From Psychromicrobium silvestre (GTDB lineage: Bacteria; Actinomycetota; Actinomycetes; Actinomycetales; Micrococcaceae), in contig NZ_JACBYQ010000002.1 in the NCBI RefSeq assembly GCF_013408295.1, forward strand, positions 62,001-126,000: DNA of 64,000 nt. The letters run 5' to 3'. The translations under genes and the position numbers were made by a program. Below the pieces are notes generated by a model. The model worked only from the letters and a program-made list of their open reading frames with translations, ran no database searches and was not told the origin of the DNA. Each line of letters starts with the position of its first letter. Position 1 is the first letter of the stretch. Of the stretch, positions 47,080 through 56,439 are shown in pieces.

Positions 47080-48477
47080 TTAGAGATCGGCCAGTAAGCC
47101 TGCCGGATTCTCAATCGCGTCCGCCACAAAGCGGAGGAACCCACCTGCCGTACCGCCGTCGCACACCCGATGATCGAAGACCAGGGTCAGCTCGGTGAGC
47201 TTGCGCACCGCTAGTTCGCCATCCACCACCCAGGGTTTGTCAATAATCCGGCCCACTCCCAGAATGGCGGCTTCCGGGTAATTAATAATGGCCGCCGAAC
47301 CATCTACTCCGAACACGCCGTAGTTATTCAACGTGAAAGTTCCGCTGCTCAGCTCTGCCGGGCTCGCTTTCCCGGCACGGGCGACGGCGGTCAGTCGGCG
47401 AATCTCTGCGTCCAGTTCGCGCGCGCTGAGGGTATGAGCATTGCGGATCGAAGGCACCATGAGCCCACGTTCGGTCTGCGCGGCAAAGCCCAGATTGACA
47501 CCTTCGACCAGGAGTACGTCTTCTCCCCCGGACTTCCCTGATTCACTGGGATCACTGGGATCACTGGGATCACTGGAATCACTGGATTCACTGGATTCAC
47601 TGGCAACGATCCGGCTGTTCAATTCCGGGAAACGCACCAACCCGGCCAGCACGAAGCGGGCGATAAAAGCGAGCAGGCTCGGTGTGCCCTCCGGATCGCG
47701 CTTCTTCAGCGCCGTCCGCATTTCAACCAGGGCGGTGGCGTCCACATCCACCCAGACCGTTGCCTCCGGGATTTCGCTGCGACTGCGGCTCATGGCCGCA
47801 GCGATGGTTCGCCGAGTTCCGCTCAACGGGGTTCTGGACCGGATAGCTAGCCCAGAACGCTTATCTTGAGCATCGGAAAATGAAGGCTCGTCAGCCGCTC
47901 TGATTGCAACGGACGTGGCGCTGCGCTCAACATCCTTCCGCAGAATCAAGCCACCGGGGCCGGAGCCAGATACCTCACTCAGCCGCAAGCCGAGCTCCCG
48001 GGCCAGCTTACGAACCAAAGGGGAACTCACCAGCGGTGCGGCGGCCAGGTTTCCTGCACGGCTCGTCTGAACCGCCGGAGAGCTGTTTTTTCTCGGGCGG
48101 CTCCGCCCGGTCACACCATGACCCGAGGTGCCATAGCCGATCAGCACATTCCCGCTACCGGCGCGTTCTTCCTCCCGATAGCCTTCATGCTGATCGATCG
48201 GAGGTGTGGCCTGCCCGACGTCGGGCTCGCTGTCCGTTTCCGTGGCAACACTGAGGAAGGGTTTCCCTACGTCCATTAACTGCCCGGCCTCGCCGTGCAA
48301 TCGTGCCACCACCCCACCGAAGGGAGAGGGCACCTCAACCACCGATTTGGCGGTTTCCACTTCGGCCACGGGTTGATCGACAACTATTCGCTCGCCCTCG
48401 GCGACCAGCCAGCGCACCAGCTCGGCCTCGGTGAGGCCCTCACCAAGATCCGGAAGCAGGAAAACCTGATCAGCCAT
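47080..48477 (-). CDS. bkdC: branched-chain 2-oxoacid dehydrogenase E2 (acyltransferase)
   Basis: 465 residues: one lipoyl domain (lipoyl Lys in EVETAKSVVEV), a peripheral-subunit-binding domain (APLVSSPLVRKLARELGLRLSEVSG) and a catalytic domain ending in the DHRVCDGG active site. A Ser-Asp-Pro-rich insert in the catalytic domain is coded by a 9 bp tandem repeat. ATG 48477 shares one base with the E1-beta stop (TAATG). With E1 and E3 it oxidises branched-chain 2-oxoacids, giving starters for branched fatty acids. Confidence 0.94.
   Translation of the reverse strand: MADQVFLLPDLGEGLTEAELVRWLVAEGERIVVDQPVAEVETAKSVVEVPSPFGGVVARLHGEAGQLMDVGKPFLSVATETDSEPDVGQATPPIDQHEGYREEERAGSGNVLIGYGTSGHGVTGRSRPRKNSSPAVQTSRAGNLAAAPLVSSPLVRKLARELGLRLSEVSGSGPGGLILRKDVERSATSVAIRAADEPSFSDAQDKRSGLAIRSRTPLSGTRRTIAAAMSRSRSEIPEATVWVDVDATALVEMRTALKKRDPEGTPSLLAFIARFVLAGLVRFPELNSRIVASESSESSDSSDPSDPSDPSESGKSGGEDVLLVEGVNLGFAAQTERGLMVPSIRNAHTLSARELDAEIRRLTAVARAGKASPAELSSGTFTLNNYGVFGVDGSAAIINYPEAAILGVGRIIDKPWVVDGELAVRKLTELTLVFDHRVCDGGTAGGFLRFVADAIENPAGLLADL
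47541..47603. repeat. 9 bp coding tandem repeat, seven units, inside bkdC
   Basis: Seven near-identical 9-mers (ATTCACTGG, GATCACTGG x3, AATCACTGG, ATTCACTGG x2). Each unit adds three residues (Ser-Asp/Glu-Ser/Pro), so length change keeps the frame. It lies between the strand RFPELNSRIVAS and GEDVLLVEGVNLGFAA, where typical E2 proteins have a short loop. Confidence 0.9.
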
Positions 48478-49514
48478 TACGCGTCCTCCCACTGCAACTC
48501 ATCCACCACATCAAGAATCCGGTCCACGCTGGGCAATTGGTACTGCTCCAGCTTCGGCGCGGGGAAGGGAATATCGAATCCGGTCACCCGGCGTACCGGG
48601 GCAGCCAGCGAGTGAAAACAACGTTCCTGCACCCGGGCGACGATTTCCGAAGCCACCGAGGCAAAGCCTGGCGCCTCCGCAATCACCACGGCGCGGCCGG
48701 TGGAGCGTACCGCCGCACAGACCGTTTCATCGTCAAAGGGCACCAGGGAGCGGACATCCACAACCTGCAATGACCGGCCCTCCTGGGCGGCAATCTCCGC
48801 CGCCGCGAGCGCGGTAGCCACCGAAGGACCATAGCTGATCAGGGTAGCGTCGGTGCCCTCACGGGCGATTACCGCTTTGCCGATGCTGCTCTCCGAGCGG
48901 GCGTCCCGCAGGGCTGCCAGATCCACCTGCTCCTTGGAGAAGTAGAGCTTCTTAGGCTCCAGGAAAACCACCGGATCCGGCGAGTCAATGGCGTCCCGCA
49001 GCATCGTGTAGGCGTCCGCCACGGTGGACGGCGCCAGCACGGTCAGCCCCGGGGTGTGAGCGTAGTAAGCCTCAGAGGAGTCGCAGTGATGTTCGACGCC
49101 GCCGATGCCACCCGCGTAAGGAATCCGGATCACCATCGGCAACCGGACAGCTCCCCTGGTGCGGTTAGCCATTTTGGCCACATGGGAGACGACCTGTTCG
49201 AAGGCCGGGTAGGCAAAGGCATCAAACTGCATTTCCACCACGGGCTTCATCCCGTTCATAGCCATTCCGACGGCGGCGCCCATGATCCCGGATTCGGCCA
49301 AGGGAGTATCGAAACAACGATCCTCGCCAAAGCGGGCTTGCAGTCCGTCGGTAATCCGGAAGACACCGCCCAAAGTGCCCACATCCTCACCGAAAATCAG
49401 CACACGGGGATCGGCTTGCAGGGCATCGGCAAGCGCCTGATTGAGGGCTTTGGCGAAGGTGACTGGAGCGGAGGTCTGTAGCGGCGTCCCGGATCGTTCG
49501 GATACGGCGGTCAT
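48477..49514 (-). CDS. bkdB: branched-chain 2-oxoacid dehydrogenase E1 beta
   Basis: 345 residues of the transketolase-pyrimidine/C-terminal fold. KALNQALADALQADPRVLIFGEDVGTLGGVFRIT is the family start; the SGIMGAAVGMAMNG and PYAGGIGGVEHH motifs follow. It pairs with E1 alpha. It overlaps E1 alpha by 4 nt (ATGA) and E2 by one base. Confidence 0.95.
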   Translation of the reverse strand: MTAVSERSGTPLQTSAPVTFAKALNQALADALQADPRVLIFGEDVGTLGGVFRITDGLQARFGEDRCFDTPLAESGIMGAAVGMAMNGMKPVVEMQFDAFAYPAFEQVVSHVAKMANRTRGAVRLPMVIRIPYAGGIGGVEHHCDSSEAYYAHTPGLTVLAPSTVADAYTMLRDAIDSPDPVVFLEPKKLYFSKEQVDLAALRDARSESSIGKAVIAREGTDATLISYGPSVATALAAAEIAAQEGRSLQVVDVRSLVPFDDETVCAAVRSTGRAVVIAEAPGFASVASEIVARVQERCFHSLAAPVRRVTGFDIPFPAPKLEQYQLPSVDRILDVVDELQWEDA

Positions 49515-50674
49515 CGTGACATCCCTTCCCCTGTTTGGCCCTGAGCTTGTCCGGCTTGGCCCTGAGCCGCTCTGGCGAGCTCATCGGCCAGGAATTCCGA
49601 TTGCTCTCGGAGCTGCGCGGTGGGCTCGGCGTAGACAAAGCGGAAGAGGTCCATCGGGTCCACTTCCACCTCGGCGTTGAGGCCCGCGCGCATCGCTGCG
49701 GCTACCTCGTCAGCCTCGGCGGCGAACTGCGCTTCGTCCTGTTCGGAAAGCGCTCCTTGTGCGCTCAGATAGTGTTGCAGCCGCAAGAGCGGATCCCGCG
49801 GCACCCATTGCGCAACCTCTTCTTCACTGCGGTACCTCGTGGCGTCGTCGGCGTTGGTATGGGCGAGCATCCGATAGGTGTGTGCCTCAACCAAAGCCGG
49901 CCCGCCGCCGTCGCGCGCTCTCTGAATGAACTTACCCAAAACCGCGAGTAGAGCGGCCAGATCATTGCCATCCACTCGCTCGCCCGGCATACCGTAACCA
50001 ATCGCCTTATGCGCCAGCGAGGGCGCGACGGTCTGCTGGGAGAGCGGCACCGAAATGGCGAAACCGTTGTTCTGAATCAAGAAGATCACCGGAACGTGGA
50101 AAACCGCGGCAAAGTTGAGCGCCTCGTGGAAGTCACCCTCACTGCTGGCCCCATCTCCACAGAGTGCGAGTACCACAGTGTCCTCGCCCTTGAGCTTGGC
50201 AGCATGGGCAAGTCCGACGGCGTGCAGCAACTGGGTGGCCAGCGGGGTCGCTTGGGTGGCCACCTTATAGTCATAGGGGTTGTAACCGCCGTGCCAGGAA
50301 CCTCGCAGTAGCTCCAGCACCTCGACGGGCGGCACGCCTTTGGCCATCACGGCCACCGAGTCCCGGTAGGTGGGGAAAAGCCAGTCCTGCTCGCTCAAAC
50401 ACATTGCAGCAGCCACCTGACAGGCCTCCTGACCGTGCGAGGAAGGGTAAACCGCCATCCTGCCTTGTCGGACCAGCGCACCGGCTTGATCATTGATCCG
50501 CCGACCCTTGACCATCTCCGCATAGCCGTGCCGCAGAGCCTGATGGTCCGGGAAGAAATAGCCTTCTTTGCGTCCCGGTTGGTCCATTATTCGCGATCCA
50601 TCGACATCGATTAACCTGACCGGCTCATTCGATGGGAGCATCACGGCTTCTGGCCGCTCCAAGCTTGCACTCAC
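49511..50674 (-). CDS. bkdA: branched-chain 2-oxoacid dehydrogenase E1 alpha
   Basis: 387 residues. The ThDP motif runs from GDGASSEGDFHEALNF to IQNN. The phosphorylation-loop region DATRYRSEEE is also seen. I chose GTG 50674 because AAGGAGG lies 8 nt before it; the frame is open 8 codons further. First gene of bkdABC and divergent from the Lrp gene. Confidence 0.95.
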   Translation of the reverse strand: MSASLERPEAVMLPSNEPVRLIDVDGSRIMDQPGRKEGYFFPDHQALRHGYAEMVKGRRINDQAGALVRQGRMAVYPSSHGQEACQVAAAMCLSEQDWLFPTYRDSVAVMAKGVPPVEVLELLRGSWHGGYNPYDYKVATQATPLATQLLHAVGLAHAAKLKGEDTVVLALCGDGASSEGDFHEALNFAAVFHVPVIFLIQNNGFAISVPLSQQTVAPSLAHKAIGYGMPGERVDGNDLAALLAVLGKFIQRARDGGGPALVEAHTYRMLAHTNADDATRYRSEEEVAQWVPRDPLLRLQHYLSAQGALSEQDEAQFAAEADEVAAAMRAGLNAEVEVDPMDLFRFVYAEPTAQLREQSEFLADELARAAQGQAGQAQGQTGEGMSR

Positions 50675-50789
50675 GGTGCCGCCTCCTTGGTTCACCACGA
50701 CATTCTGTTCATCTATTGTCCCGCTTGGACACTATTCGTATGACCAGTACGCTAGTTTTGTGGATTTTTTGATGCAAAAAACATAGTCT

Positions 50790-50838
50790 TGGAGACAAAG
50801 TGAAAATGTGATGCAGCTTACCCCCTAATCTGGAGACA
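50790..50838. promoter_or_regulatory. direct repeat in the bkd-lrp divergent promoter region
   Basis: TGGAGACA occurs at 50790-50797 and 50831-50838, 41 bp apart (about four helical turns). The second copy also serves as the ribosome site of the Lrp gene. An A/T-rich segment (50760-50785) lies between it and the bkdA start. A possible Lrp operator, but tentative. Confidence 0.3.
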
Positions 50839-50840
50839 GA

Positions 50841-51278
50841 ATGTCCGAGCTCGATGAGATCGACCAGAATATCCTGGCCGAATTGCGCCTAGACGGACGG
50901 GCGAGCGTGACGGTAATCGCCGAGCGAGTGCACATTTCGCGAGCGCACGCCTATACCCGGATCGCCCGCCTCACCCGGGAGGGCGTGATCACCAGGTTTG
51001 CCGCATTAGTCGATCCGCTCAAGGCCGGACTGCGCTCCAGCGCCTATGTGAGCATGAAGGTGCGCCAGCATGATTGGCGCGAACTAAAGGCTCTCCTCGG
51101 CGCGCTGCCCGAGGTGCAGCACATCGCCCTACTCGGCGGAAATTTCGACGTTATGCTCCTGGTTCGCGCTCGGGACAATGTGGATTTGCGTCGAGTGATT
51201 TTCGATCAGATTCAATCCATGCCCGGCGTTGTGGACACCCAGACGTACTTGATCTTCGAAGACGTGGATACGCGTTAA
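50841..51278 (+). CDS. Lrp/AsnC family regulator, probable BkdR
   Basis: 145 residues. The N-terminal helix-turn-helix (LDEIDQNILAELRLDGRAS, VHISRAHAYTRIARL) is followed by an AsnC ligand-binding domain (ALLGGNFDVMLLVRARD). Divergent from bkdABC across 166 bp, the typical position of BkdR, which switches the operon on when branched-chain amino acids are plentiful. Target and effector are inferred from position. Confidence 0.88.
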   Translation: MSELDEIDQNILAELRLDGRASVTVIAERVHISRAHAYTRIARLTREGVITRFAALVDPLKAGLRSSAYVSMKVRQHDWRELKALLGALPEVQHIALLGGNFDVMLLVRARDNVDLRRVIFDQIQSMPGVVDTQTYLIFEDVDTR

Positions 51279-51359
51279 TATTTCAAGATTTACCTTCTCT
51301 CTACCCCATTAAGGCGATATGATTGCTAAATTGCTTCACTCGCCGGGGAAAGGCCGATC

Positions 51360-52295
51360 ATGAGTACTCCGAATTATCCTCCGCCTGGAGGCTACCCTGA
51401 CGGCTCTCAAGGCTACGGAGGCGGGAGACCAAACCGCACTCCCCCGCCCATTCCAAGACCGGGCGCCGGTTACGACGGACAGCCTCCTTATCCAGGACAA
51501 CCTGATCCCGGCCCATACCAGGGTCAGCAGTATGGTGGGCCGCAGTATCCAGATCAGCAGTACAGGAGCCAACAGTACGGTAATCAGCAACAGGGCTTTG
51601 GCGGCTGGCAGCCCACGCCTCCGAAAAAGAAATTCCCTACTTGGGGCTGGTTCGCCATCGGCGTGCCGCTGCTTGGCATCATCGTCTTGGTAACGGCTTT
51701 GATCGCCACCAATCTGCCAAAGACTCCGGTTGCCGATCCAAGTTCAAAGACCCAGACACCCGTCAGCGCTCCACTCGCGGACAGCTCCATACTGCTCTCC
51801 GCACCCGCGCCTTACAAGCAGGCACCGGTGTGGGGCACCGAGACTCCGTCGGATTGGACCCCAGATCAGGGCGACGTCACCGACGGCACGAGGTACAAAA
51901 ACTCGGTGGGATGCTATCTGCTTTTGAGTACAGACCGGCTCTTCTCCACTGATCTGGGCGCCTCCGACAAGAGTTCTGACCAGTTGGCAACTCTCAGTTG
52001 GGCTGTGAACACAGTGCAGAGCCTCAAGAAGGAATACCCCGACGCGAAGGAAGAGGCAAGCGCTTCCTTCGCAAGCGTCAGCATGGACAAATTGGGAGGG
52101 ACTAAATTGCAGTTCTATCCCAAGACAGTGAGTTACACCAATAGCAACGGCATCAAGGTCCGGCTGCAGATGGCCTATCGAGCCATGCCCGGGACCAGCT
52201 CGGTTCTGATCGTAGGGGTGGTTTGTAAAAGCAGTGTCCCGGCGATTTCGAGCGGCTGGACAAATGCCCTAGACAACATCTACGTCACCGGATAG
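51360..52295 (+). CDS. Pro/Gly/Gln-rich membrane protein, hypothetical
   Basis: 311 residues. The first ~85 are a flexible Pro-Gly-Tyr-Gln tract (PYPGQPDPGPYQGQQYGG), then a basic patch (PPKKKFP), one membrane helix (WFAIGVPLLGIIVLVTALIA) and an outside domain of about 190 residues with two Cys (SVGCYLLL; VGVVCKSS) that could form a disulfide. No family recognised; the layout is common in actinobacterial cell-envelope proteins. GGAAAGG precedes the ATG. Confidence 0.8.
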   Translation: MSTPNYPPPGGYPDGSQGYGGGRPNRTPPPIPRPGAGYDGQPPYPGQPDPGPYQGQQYGGPQYPDQQYRSQQYGNQQQGFGGWQPTPPKKKFPTWGWFAIGVPLLGIIVLVTALIATNLPKTPVADPSSKTQTPVSAPLADSSILLSAPAPYKQAPVWGTETPSDWTPDQGDVTDGTRYKNSVGCYLLLSTDRLFSTDLGASDKSSDQLATLSWAVNTVQSLKKEYPDAKEEASASFASVSMDKLGGTKLQFYPKTVSYTNSNGIKVRLQMAYRAMPGTSSVLIVGVVCKSSVPAISSGWTNALDNIYVTG

Positions 52296-52308
52296 GAGTC
52301 ACCGCATC

Positions 52309-52770
52309 TTGCTTGAACTTATCTCCCGGGCTCGGGCCGAGCGGATCTTTCGGAATGAGCCCACCGCGGCGGATCGCTGGGCCGAGGACTACCCCCTGGC
52401 GGACGAGCTCGACGCCTTGCGTTTCTTCCTAGCCAGCCCCGAGCTGCCGCCAGAACAAGCAGTCCTCGGCCTCTACTCGGTGCACGACGGCGATGGCCTG
52501 GCCGTCGGCGGCATCGGGTTCTTCGGGCCACCGGACGCCGAATCCGCGGTCACCATCGGTTATGGGATTGTGCCCTCCGCGCGACGGCAGGGGCTGGCAA
52601 GTAACGCGGTAGCCGGGATACTGAAGATCGCCCAACAGCACGGGGTTCGCCTGGTTCAGGCGGTCACCGACCTAGACAACCTGGCCTCGCAGCGGGTACT
52701 GACGGTCAATGGATTCGGGGAGGTGCGCCGAGACGACGCTCAGGCCTACTTCGAGATCCCACTGAGCTAG
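52309..52770 (+). CDS. GNAT family N-acetyltransferase
   Basis: 153 residues. The acetyl-CoA site region is YGIVPSARRQGLASNAVAGIL, and the C-terminal VTDLDNLASQRVLTVNGFGEV is the usual GNAT end. The TTG start follows AGGAG 8 nt upstream. It is 13 nt after the membrane-protein gene, so the two are probably co-transcribed. Substrate unknown. Confidence 0.83.
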   Translation: MLELISRARAERIFRNEPTAADRWAEDYPLADELDALRFFLASPELPPEQAVLGLYSVHDGDGLAVGGIGFFGPPDAESAVTIGYGIVPSARRQGLASNAVAGILKIAQQHGVRLVQAVTDLDNLASQRVLTVNGFGEVRRDDAQAYFEIPLS

Positions 52771-52795
52771 CTCGGCCACCAGACCTTGAACCCGC

Positions 52796-53575
52796 TCAGT
52801 TCTTAAAGGCGGGCGGACGCTTCCGCTGAAAGGCCTCGATCCCTTCGCGATAATTCTCGGTGCTGACAATTGCGGCCTGCACCTTGTTCTCCAGATCCAG
52901 AGCCTCCCAGAAACCGAGCCGCTGGTCACGGATCGCCTCGACCAGTTTCTTGCCATCCTGATAAGCATTGATGGGGCCCTTAGCCACCCGAGCCACGATT
53001 TGCCGAGTCTGTTCCAGCAGTTCCTCGCCGGGGAAGGCCCGGCTGAACAGCCCGGAGCGCACGGCCTCGCTGCCGCTGATCAGATCCGCGGTATAGATCA
53101 AATCCAAGGTCCGGTGGGTTCCCAGTCGTTCGGTGAACAGCCAGTGCCCGCCGGAGTCCAAGACCATGCCCAGGTTCGCAAAGGGCGAGCCGATTTTGGC
53201 GTTCTCGGCCACGTAAACCACATCGGCGGCAATCAGCAGACCCAGGCCCGCTCCCAAGGAAGCGCCCTGAGCAGCAGCAAAGCTCGGAGCCGGGAAGTCC
53301 ATAATCGACCGCATCGCGGGCACAATCTTGCCCTCCAGAAAATCCAGGGCATCGTCGGTTTCAACAACAACCTCGGCCAGGTCACGACCCGCGCAGAAAG
53401 CCCTGCCCTCGCCGCGCAGTAAAAGCGCCTGAACCCTGCCCGCGCTAGCCTCTGCCGCAGCCTCGTCCACCGCGCTCTTCAAATCACTCAAAGCTTGTGC
53501 GTTCAAGGCATTGAGCTTCTGCGGTGCGTTCAACACCACTTCGGCCACGCCGCCGTCGATCTTCAGTTCGATCAT
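52796..53575 (-). CDS. enoyl-CoA hydratase/isomerase of the paa operon
   Basis: 259 residues of the crotonase fold. FCAGRDLAEV and GASLGAGLGLLIAADVV form the oxyanion-hole loops. It is 33 nt downstream of paaE on the same strand, so it should act on an intermediate of the phenylacetate route (PaaF hydratase or PaaG isomerase). The sequence does not decide which. The C-terminus ends RKRPPAFKN, common in the family. Confidence 0.88.
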   Translation of the reverse strand: MIELKIDGGVAEVVLNAPQKLNALNAQALSDLKSAVDEAAAEASAGRVQALLLRGEGRAFCAGRDLAEVVVETDDALDFLEGKIVPAMRSIMDFPAPSFAAAQGASLGAGLGLLIAADVVYVAENAKIGSPFANLGMVLDSGGHWLFTERLGTHRTLDLIYTADLISGSEAVRSGLFSRAFPGEELLEQTRQIVARVAKGPINAYQDGKKLVEAIRDQRLGFWEALDLENKVQAAIVSTENYREGIEAFQRKRPPAFKN

Positions 53576-53608
53576 CTACTGCGCCTTCCCTCGGTCCTGT
53601 TCTGCAGA

Positions 53609-54799
53609 TTACACGTCGTAGTCGACGGTGACCTTTTCTGAGGTCGGATGGGACTGGCAGGTGAGCACATAGCCCTTGGCCAGTTCGTCCGGCTCCAAGG
53701 CATAATTTTCTTCCATCTCCACGGTTCCGCTGACCAGTTTGGCTCGGCAGGTGCCGCAGACTCCGCCTGCACAGGCGAAGGGCACATCTGGCCGCACCCG
53801 CAAGGCCGCGTTCAGAATGGTTTCCCGAGCGTGCGTGGGGCTCTTCACCGAACCCTTGAGCCCGTCCAGCGTGAAGGTGACCTCGAAGCTCTCATCGGCT
53901 TCGTCAACGACTACCGGCCGCCCATGCTGTGCCTGGGGCTGATCGGGTTTTCCGGTAGTAAAGAGCTCGAAGCGCACCCTCTCTGCAGGAACGCCCCGCT
54001 CGGCTAGGGTGTCCCGGCAGAGTTGGACCAGCTCGAAGGGGCCACAGAGGAACCACTCGTCAACCTGCTCCACCGGTAACACGGCACCGAGCAACAATTT
54101 GAGCTTCTCAGCGTCGATCCGCCCGCTCAACACCGGCGCAATCCGTTGTTCCCGAGAAAGCACGTGGTGCAGGGCGAAACGGGCTGGATATTTATCCTTC
54201 AAATCCGCCAGTTCCTCAAGGAACATCACGTCCATAGCAGCCTTATTGGCGTAGACCAGGTCGAATCTGGTCTTCGGATTGGACTCCAGCAAGGTGCGCG
54301 CGATGGCAATTACCGGGGTAATGCCGGAACCTGCCGCTATCGCCACGAAAGATCCGCCAGCCTGGGCAGCAGCCAACTGCTCAGGATGATTCAGATCGGT
54401 GAGCACATTGTGATGCCGAGAGGTGAAGGCACCCATCGGACTCATCACTTCCAGGGTGTCCCCCACCGTGAGCTCGGCATTGGCCCAGGTAGAGAATTGA
54501 CCTCCCAAATCCTTCTTAATCGCTACCCGGATCTCGCTGCTGCCATCCGGAAAGGATTGCGGAGCTGCGCAGATCGAGTAGCTGCGCCGAAGCTCCTTGG
54601 GCTCCCCGTCCGCGTCGGGCAAGGTAGTTCGCAATGCGACATATTGTCCCGGCAGGTAGTCGAACTGACCGGCCAGCTCGGCGGGGACTTCGAACCCCAC
54701 CTCAATGGCATCGGCGGTGAGCCTGCGCACTTCCTTCACCGCCAGGGCGTGGAAGGAGGTCCGTCGGTTTTTTGCTGCGGGCTTACGAATCACTGCCAT
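53609..54799 (-). CDS. paaE: phenylacetyl-CoA epoxidase reductase subunit
   Basis: 396 residues. The N-terminal FAD/NADPH module (RSYSICAA; VAIAAGSGITPVIAIARTLL) is joined to a C-terminal plant-type 2Fe-2S ferredoxin (CAGGVCGTC plus the final Cys in LTCQSHP). It passes electrons from NADPH to the PaaAC epoxidase. ATG 54799 shares one base with the paaD stop. Confidence 0.95.
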   Translation of the reverse strand: MAVIRKPAAKNRRTSFHALAVKEVRRLTADAIEVGFEVPAELAGQFDYLPGQYVALRTTLPDADGEPKELRRSYSICAAPQSFPDGSSEIRVAIKKDLGGQFSTWANAELTVGDTLEVMSPMGAFTSRHHNVLTDLNHPEQLAAAQAGGSFVAIAAGSGITPVIAIARTLLESNPKTRFDLVYANKAAMDVMFLEELADLKDKYPARFALHHVLSREQRIAPVLSGRIDAEKLKLLLGAVLPVEQVDEWFLCGPFELVQLCRDTLAERGVPAERVRFELFTTGKPDQPQAQHGRPVVVDEADESFEVTFTLDGLKGSVKSPTHARETILNAALRVRPDVPFACAGGVCGTCRAKLVSGTVEMEENYALEPDELAKGYVLTCQSHPTSEKVTVDYDV

Positions 54800-55293
54800 C
54801 AATGCACCTTGAAGTAGTCGAAGGGCTCCAGGCAGTCCTGGCACTTATAAAGCGCCTTGCAGGAGGTAGAGCCGAAGCGGGTTAGCTCACGGGTATTGAG
54901 CGACTGGCAAAGGGGGCATTTGACCGCCAAGCTCAGCCGTACCGGGGTGCTCTGGCTGCCTATGGCGGCTCGGCCGGAGGGCGGCGCAATGCCGTATTCA
55001 GCCAGCTTCGCCTTACCGGATTCGCTCATCCAGTCCGTGGTCCAGGCCGGCGAAAGCACCAGTTCCACCTTGGCGCTAAGACCCTCCTGGGCAAATTCGG
55101 TGGTCAGATCGTCCCGAATCGCCTCCATCGCCGGGCAACCGGAGTAGGTCGGAGTAATCTGCACGGTCACCTCCCCGGCGTCCACCCGAACACTTCGCAA
55201 AATCCCTAATTCGGCAATGCTGAGAACCGGAATTTCGGGATCGTTGATCCGCGCCGCAATCTCCCACAGCGCCTCTTCGTTTAAGGTCTTCAC
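54799..55293 (-). CDS. paaD: phenylacetyl-CoA epoxidase assembly subunit PaaD
   Basis: 164 residues. An N-terminal MIP18/DUF59 domain (INDPEIPVLSIAELGILRSV, TPTYSGCPAMEAI) and a C-terminal zinc-type motif (CPLCQSLNT ... CKALYKCQDC) are both present. It helps iron-sulfur assembly for the complex. GTG 55293 overlaps the paaC stop (GTGA); a TTG one codon earlier is also possible. Confidence 0.93.
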   Translation of the reverse strand: MKTLNEEALWEIAARINDPEIPVLSIAELGILRSVRVDAGEVTVQITPTYSGCPAMEAIRDDLTTEFAQEGLSAKVELVLSPAWTTDWMSESGKAKLAEYGIAPPSGRAAIGSQSTPVRLSLAVKCPLCQSLNTRELTRFGSTSCKALYKCQDCLEPFDYFKVH

Positions 55294-56117
55294 CAACTCG
55301 CCCCCGGATGTTCGCGGGCTAGCACCTGCATCTCGGCCAGCAGATAGCCGAGATGCTCACTGTGTTCGCCACGCCTGCCACCGCCGCTGGCGCGCGGCAA
55401 TTGCGGCAATTGCGGCAATTCCAATTCAGCCTCGCTCAGTACCGCGGCAATGAAGGCGTCAAAGTCGGCTCGGAAGGACGACGGCGGCACGGCGACGGTT
55501 CCGAGCCTGGCGTACAACTCGTCCTGGTCGAAAAGCTCCTCAAGATGCGGCCAGCTAAGCTTGAGCCCCTCGATCATTCGGCGCCGAGACTCCTCGGTAC
55601 CCAGGGCAAGCCTGAGCACCCATTGGCTCGCATGGTCGCGGTGATAATCAACTTCCTTGACAGCCTTGGCGGCAATTGCTGCCAAGGTCGGATCGCTGCT
55701 GTCCTGAAGACGCCGATACAGTTCGAATTGATAGACCGAGACAATTAGTTGCCTGGCGATGGTGCGGGCAAAATCGCCATTGGGCTGCTCAAAAAGTTGA
55801 GCACAGCGAAACTCATTCTCGCCGCGCCAATACGCCAAGTCATCTTCGGTTTTGTCCCAGGCACCGGCAGCATAGCTGAGGAAGGAACGCGCGTGACCGA
55901 GCTGGTCCAGCGCAATATTGCCCAGCGCCACATCTTCTTCCAGTTCCGGGGCGCGGGAAATCCACCAGCCCAAACGCTGGGCCAGGATCAAGCCATCGTC
56001 CCCCAGACGCAGGGCGTATTCGGCAATGTCCTCGCTCGGCTTGGCACCAGCCTGGGCAATATCCTCTGGCCGCAGCGCATTACCGGGTGTGATTCGAGTA
56101 GCTGATTCGGCTGCCAT
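55290..56117 (-). CDS. paaC: phenylacetyl-CoA epoxidase structural subunit PaaC
   Basis: 275 residues, ferritin-like helical subunit without a full diiron site. DDGLILAQRLGWWISRAPELEEDVALGNIALDQLGHA matches the family, and KAVKEVDYHRDHASQWVLRL is the second helix pair. It forms the stable heterodimer with PaaA. A GGGRRGEHS stretch near the end is a low-complexity loop. It overlaps paaB by one base and paaD by 4 nt. Confidence 0.94.
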   Translation of the reverse strand: MAAESATRITPGNALRPEDIAQAGAKPSEDIAEYALRLGDDGLILAQRLGWWISRAPELEEDVALGNIALDQLGHARSFLSYAAGAWDKTEDDLAYWRGENEFRCAQLFEQPNGDFARTIARQLIVSVYQFELYRRLQDSSDPTLAAIAAKAVKEVDYHRDHASQWVLRLALGTEESRRRMIEGLKLSWPHLEELFDQDELYARLGTVAVPPSSFRADFDAFIAAVLSEAELELPQLPQLPRASGGGRRGEHSEHLGYLLAEMQVLAREHPGASW

Positions 56118-56437
56118 CAGAGGTGCTTCACCCCTTCGCTCTTGGTGTAATACGTCGCATGTCGATAGTCCTTACCCTGCGGGGATTCAAAGAATGCACC
56201 CTTGGAATCCGGATCCGAAGTGGAGATAGCCTCCGCCGGGCAGACCCAGACGGAGACGCCCTCATTGCGGCGGGTATACAGGTCCCGGGCATTGCGTAAC
56301 GCCATCGAAGCGTCCGGTGCGTGCAAAGATCCCGCGTGCACATGTGACAGGCCACGGGAGGAGCGAACAAAGACCTCCCAGAGTGGCCAGGGCTGCTGAT
56401 CAGCTTGGCTACCGGCTTGGTTATTAACTTCGGTCAT
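56117..56437 (-). CDS. paaB: phenylacetyl-CoA epoxidase subunit PaaB
   Basis: 106 residues. WPLWEVFVRSSRGLSHVHAGSLHAPDASMALRNARDLYTRR is the typical PaaB pattern. PaaB bridges the PaaAC dimers. Gap of 2 nt to paaA and one-base overlap with paaC. Confidence 0.94.
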   Translation of the reverse strand: MTEVNNQAGSQADQQPWPLWEVFVRSSRGLSHVHAGSLHAPDASMALRNARDLYTRRNEGVSVWVCPAEAISTSDPDSKGAFFESPQGKDYRHATYYTKSEGVKHL

Positions 56438-56439
56438 GA

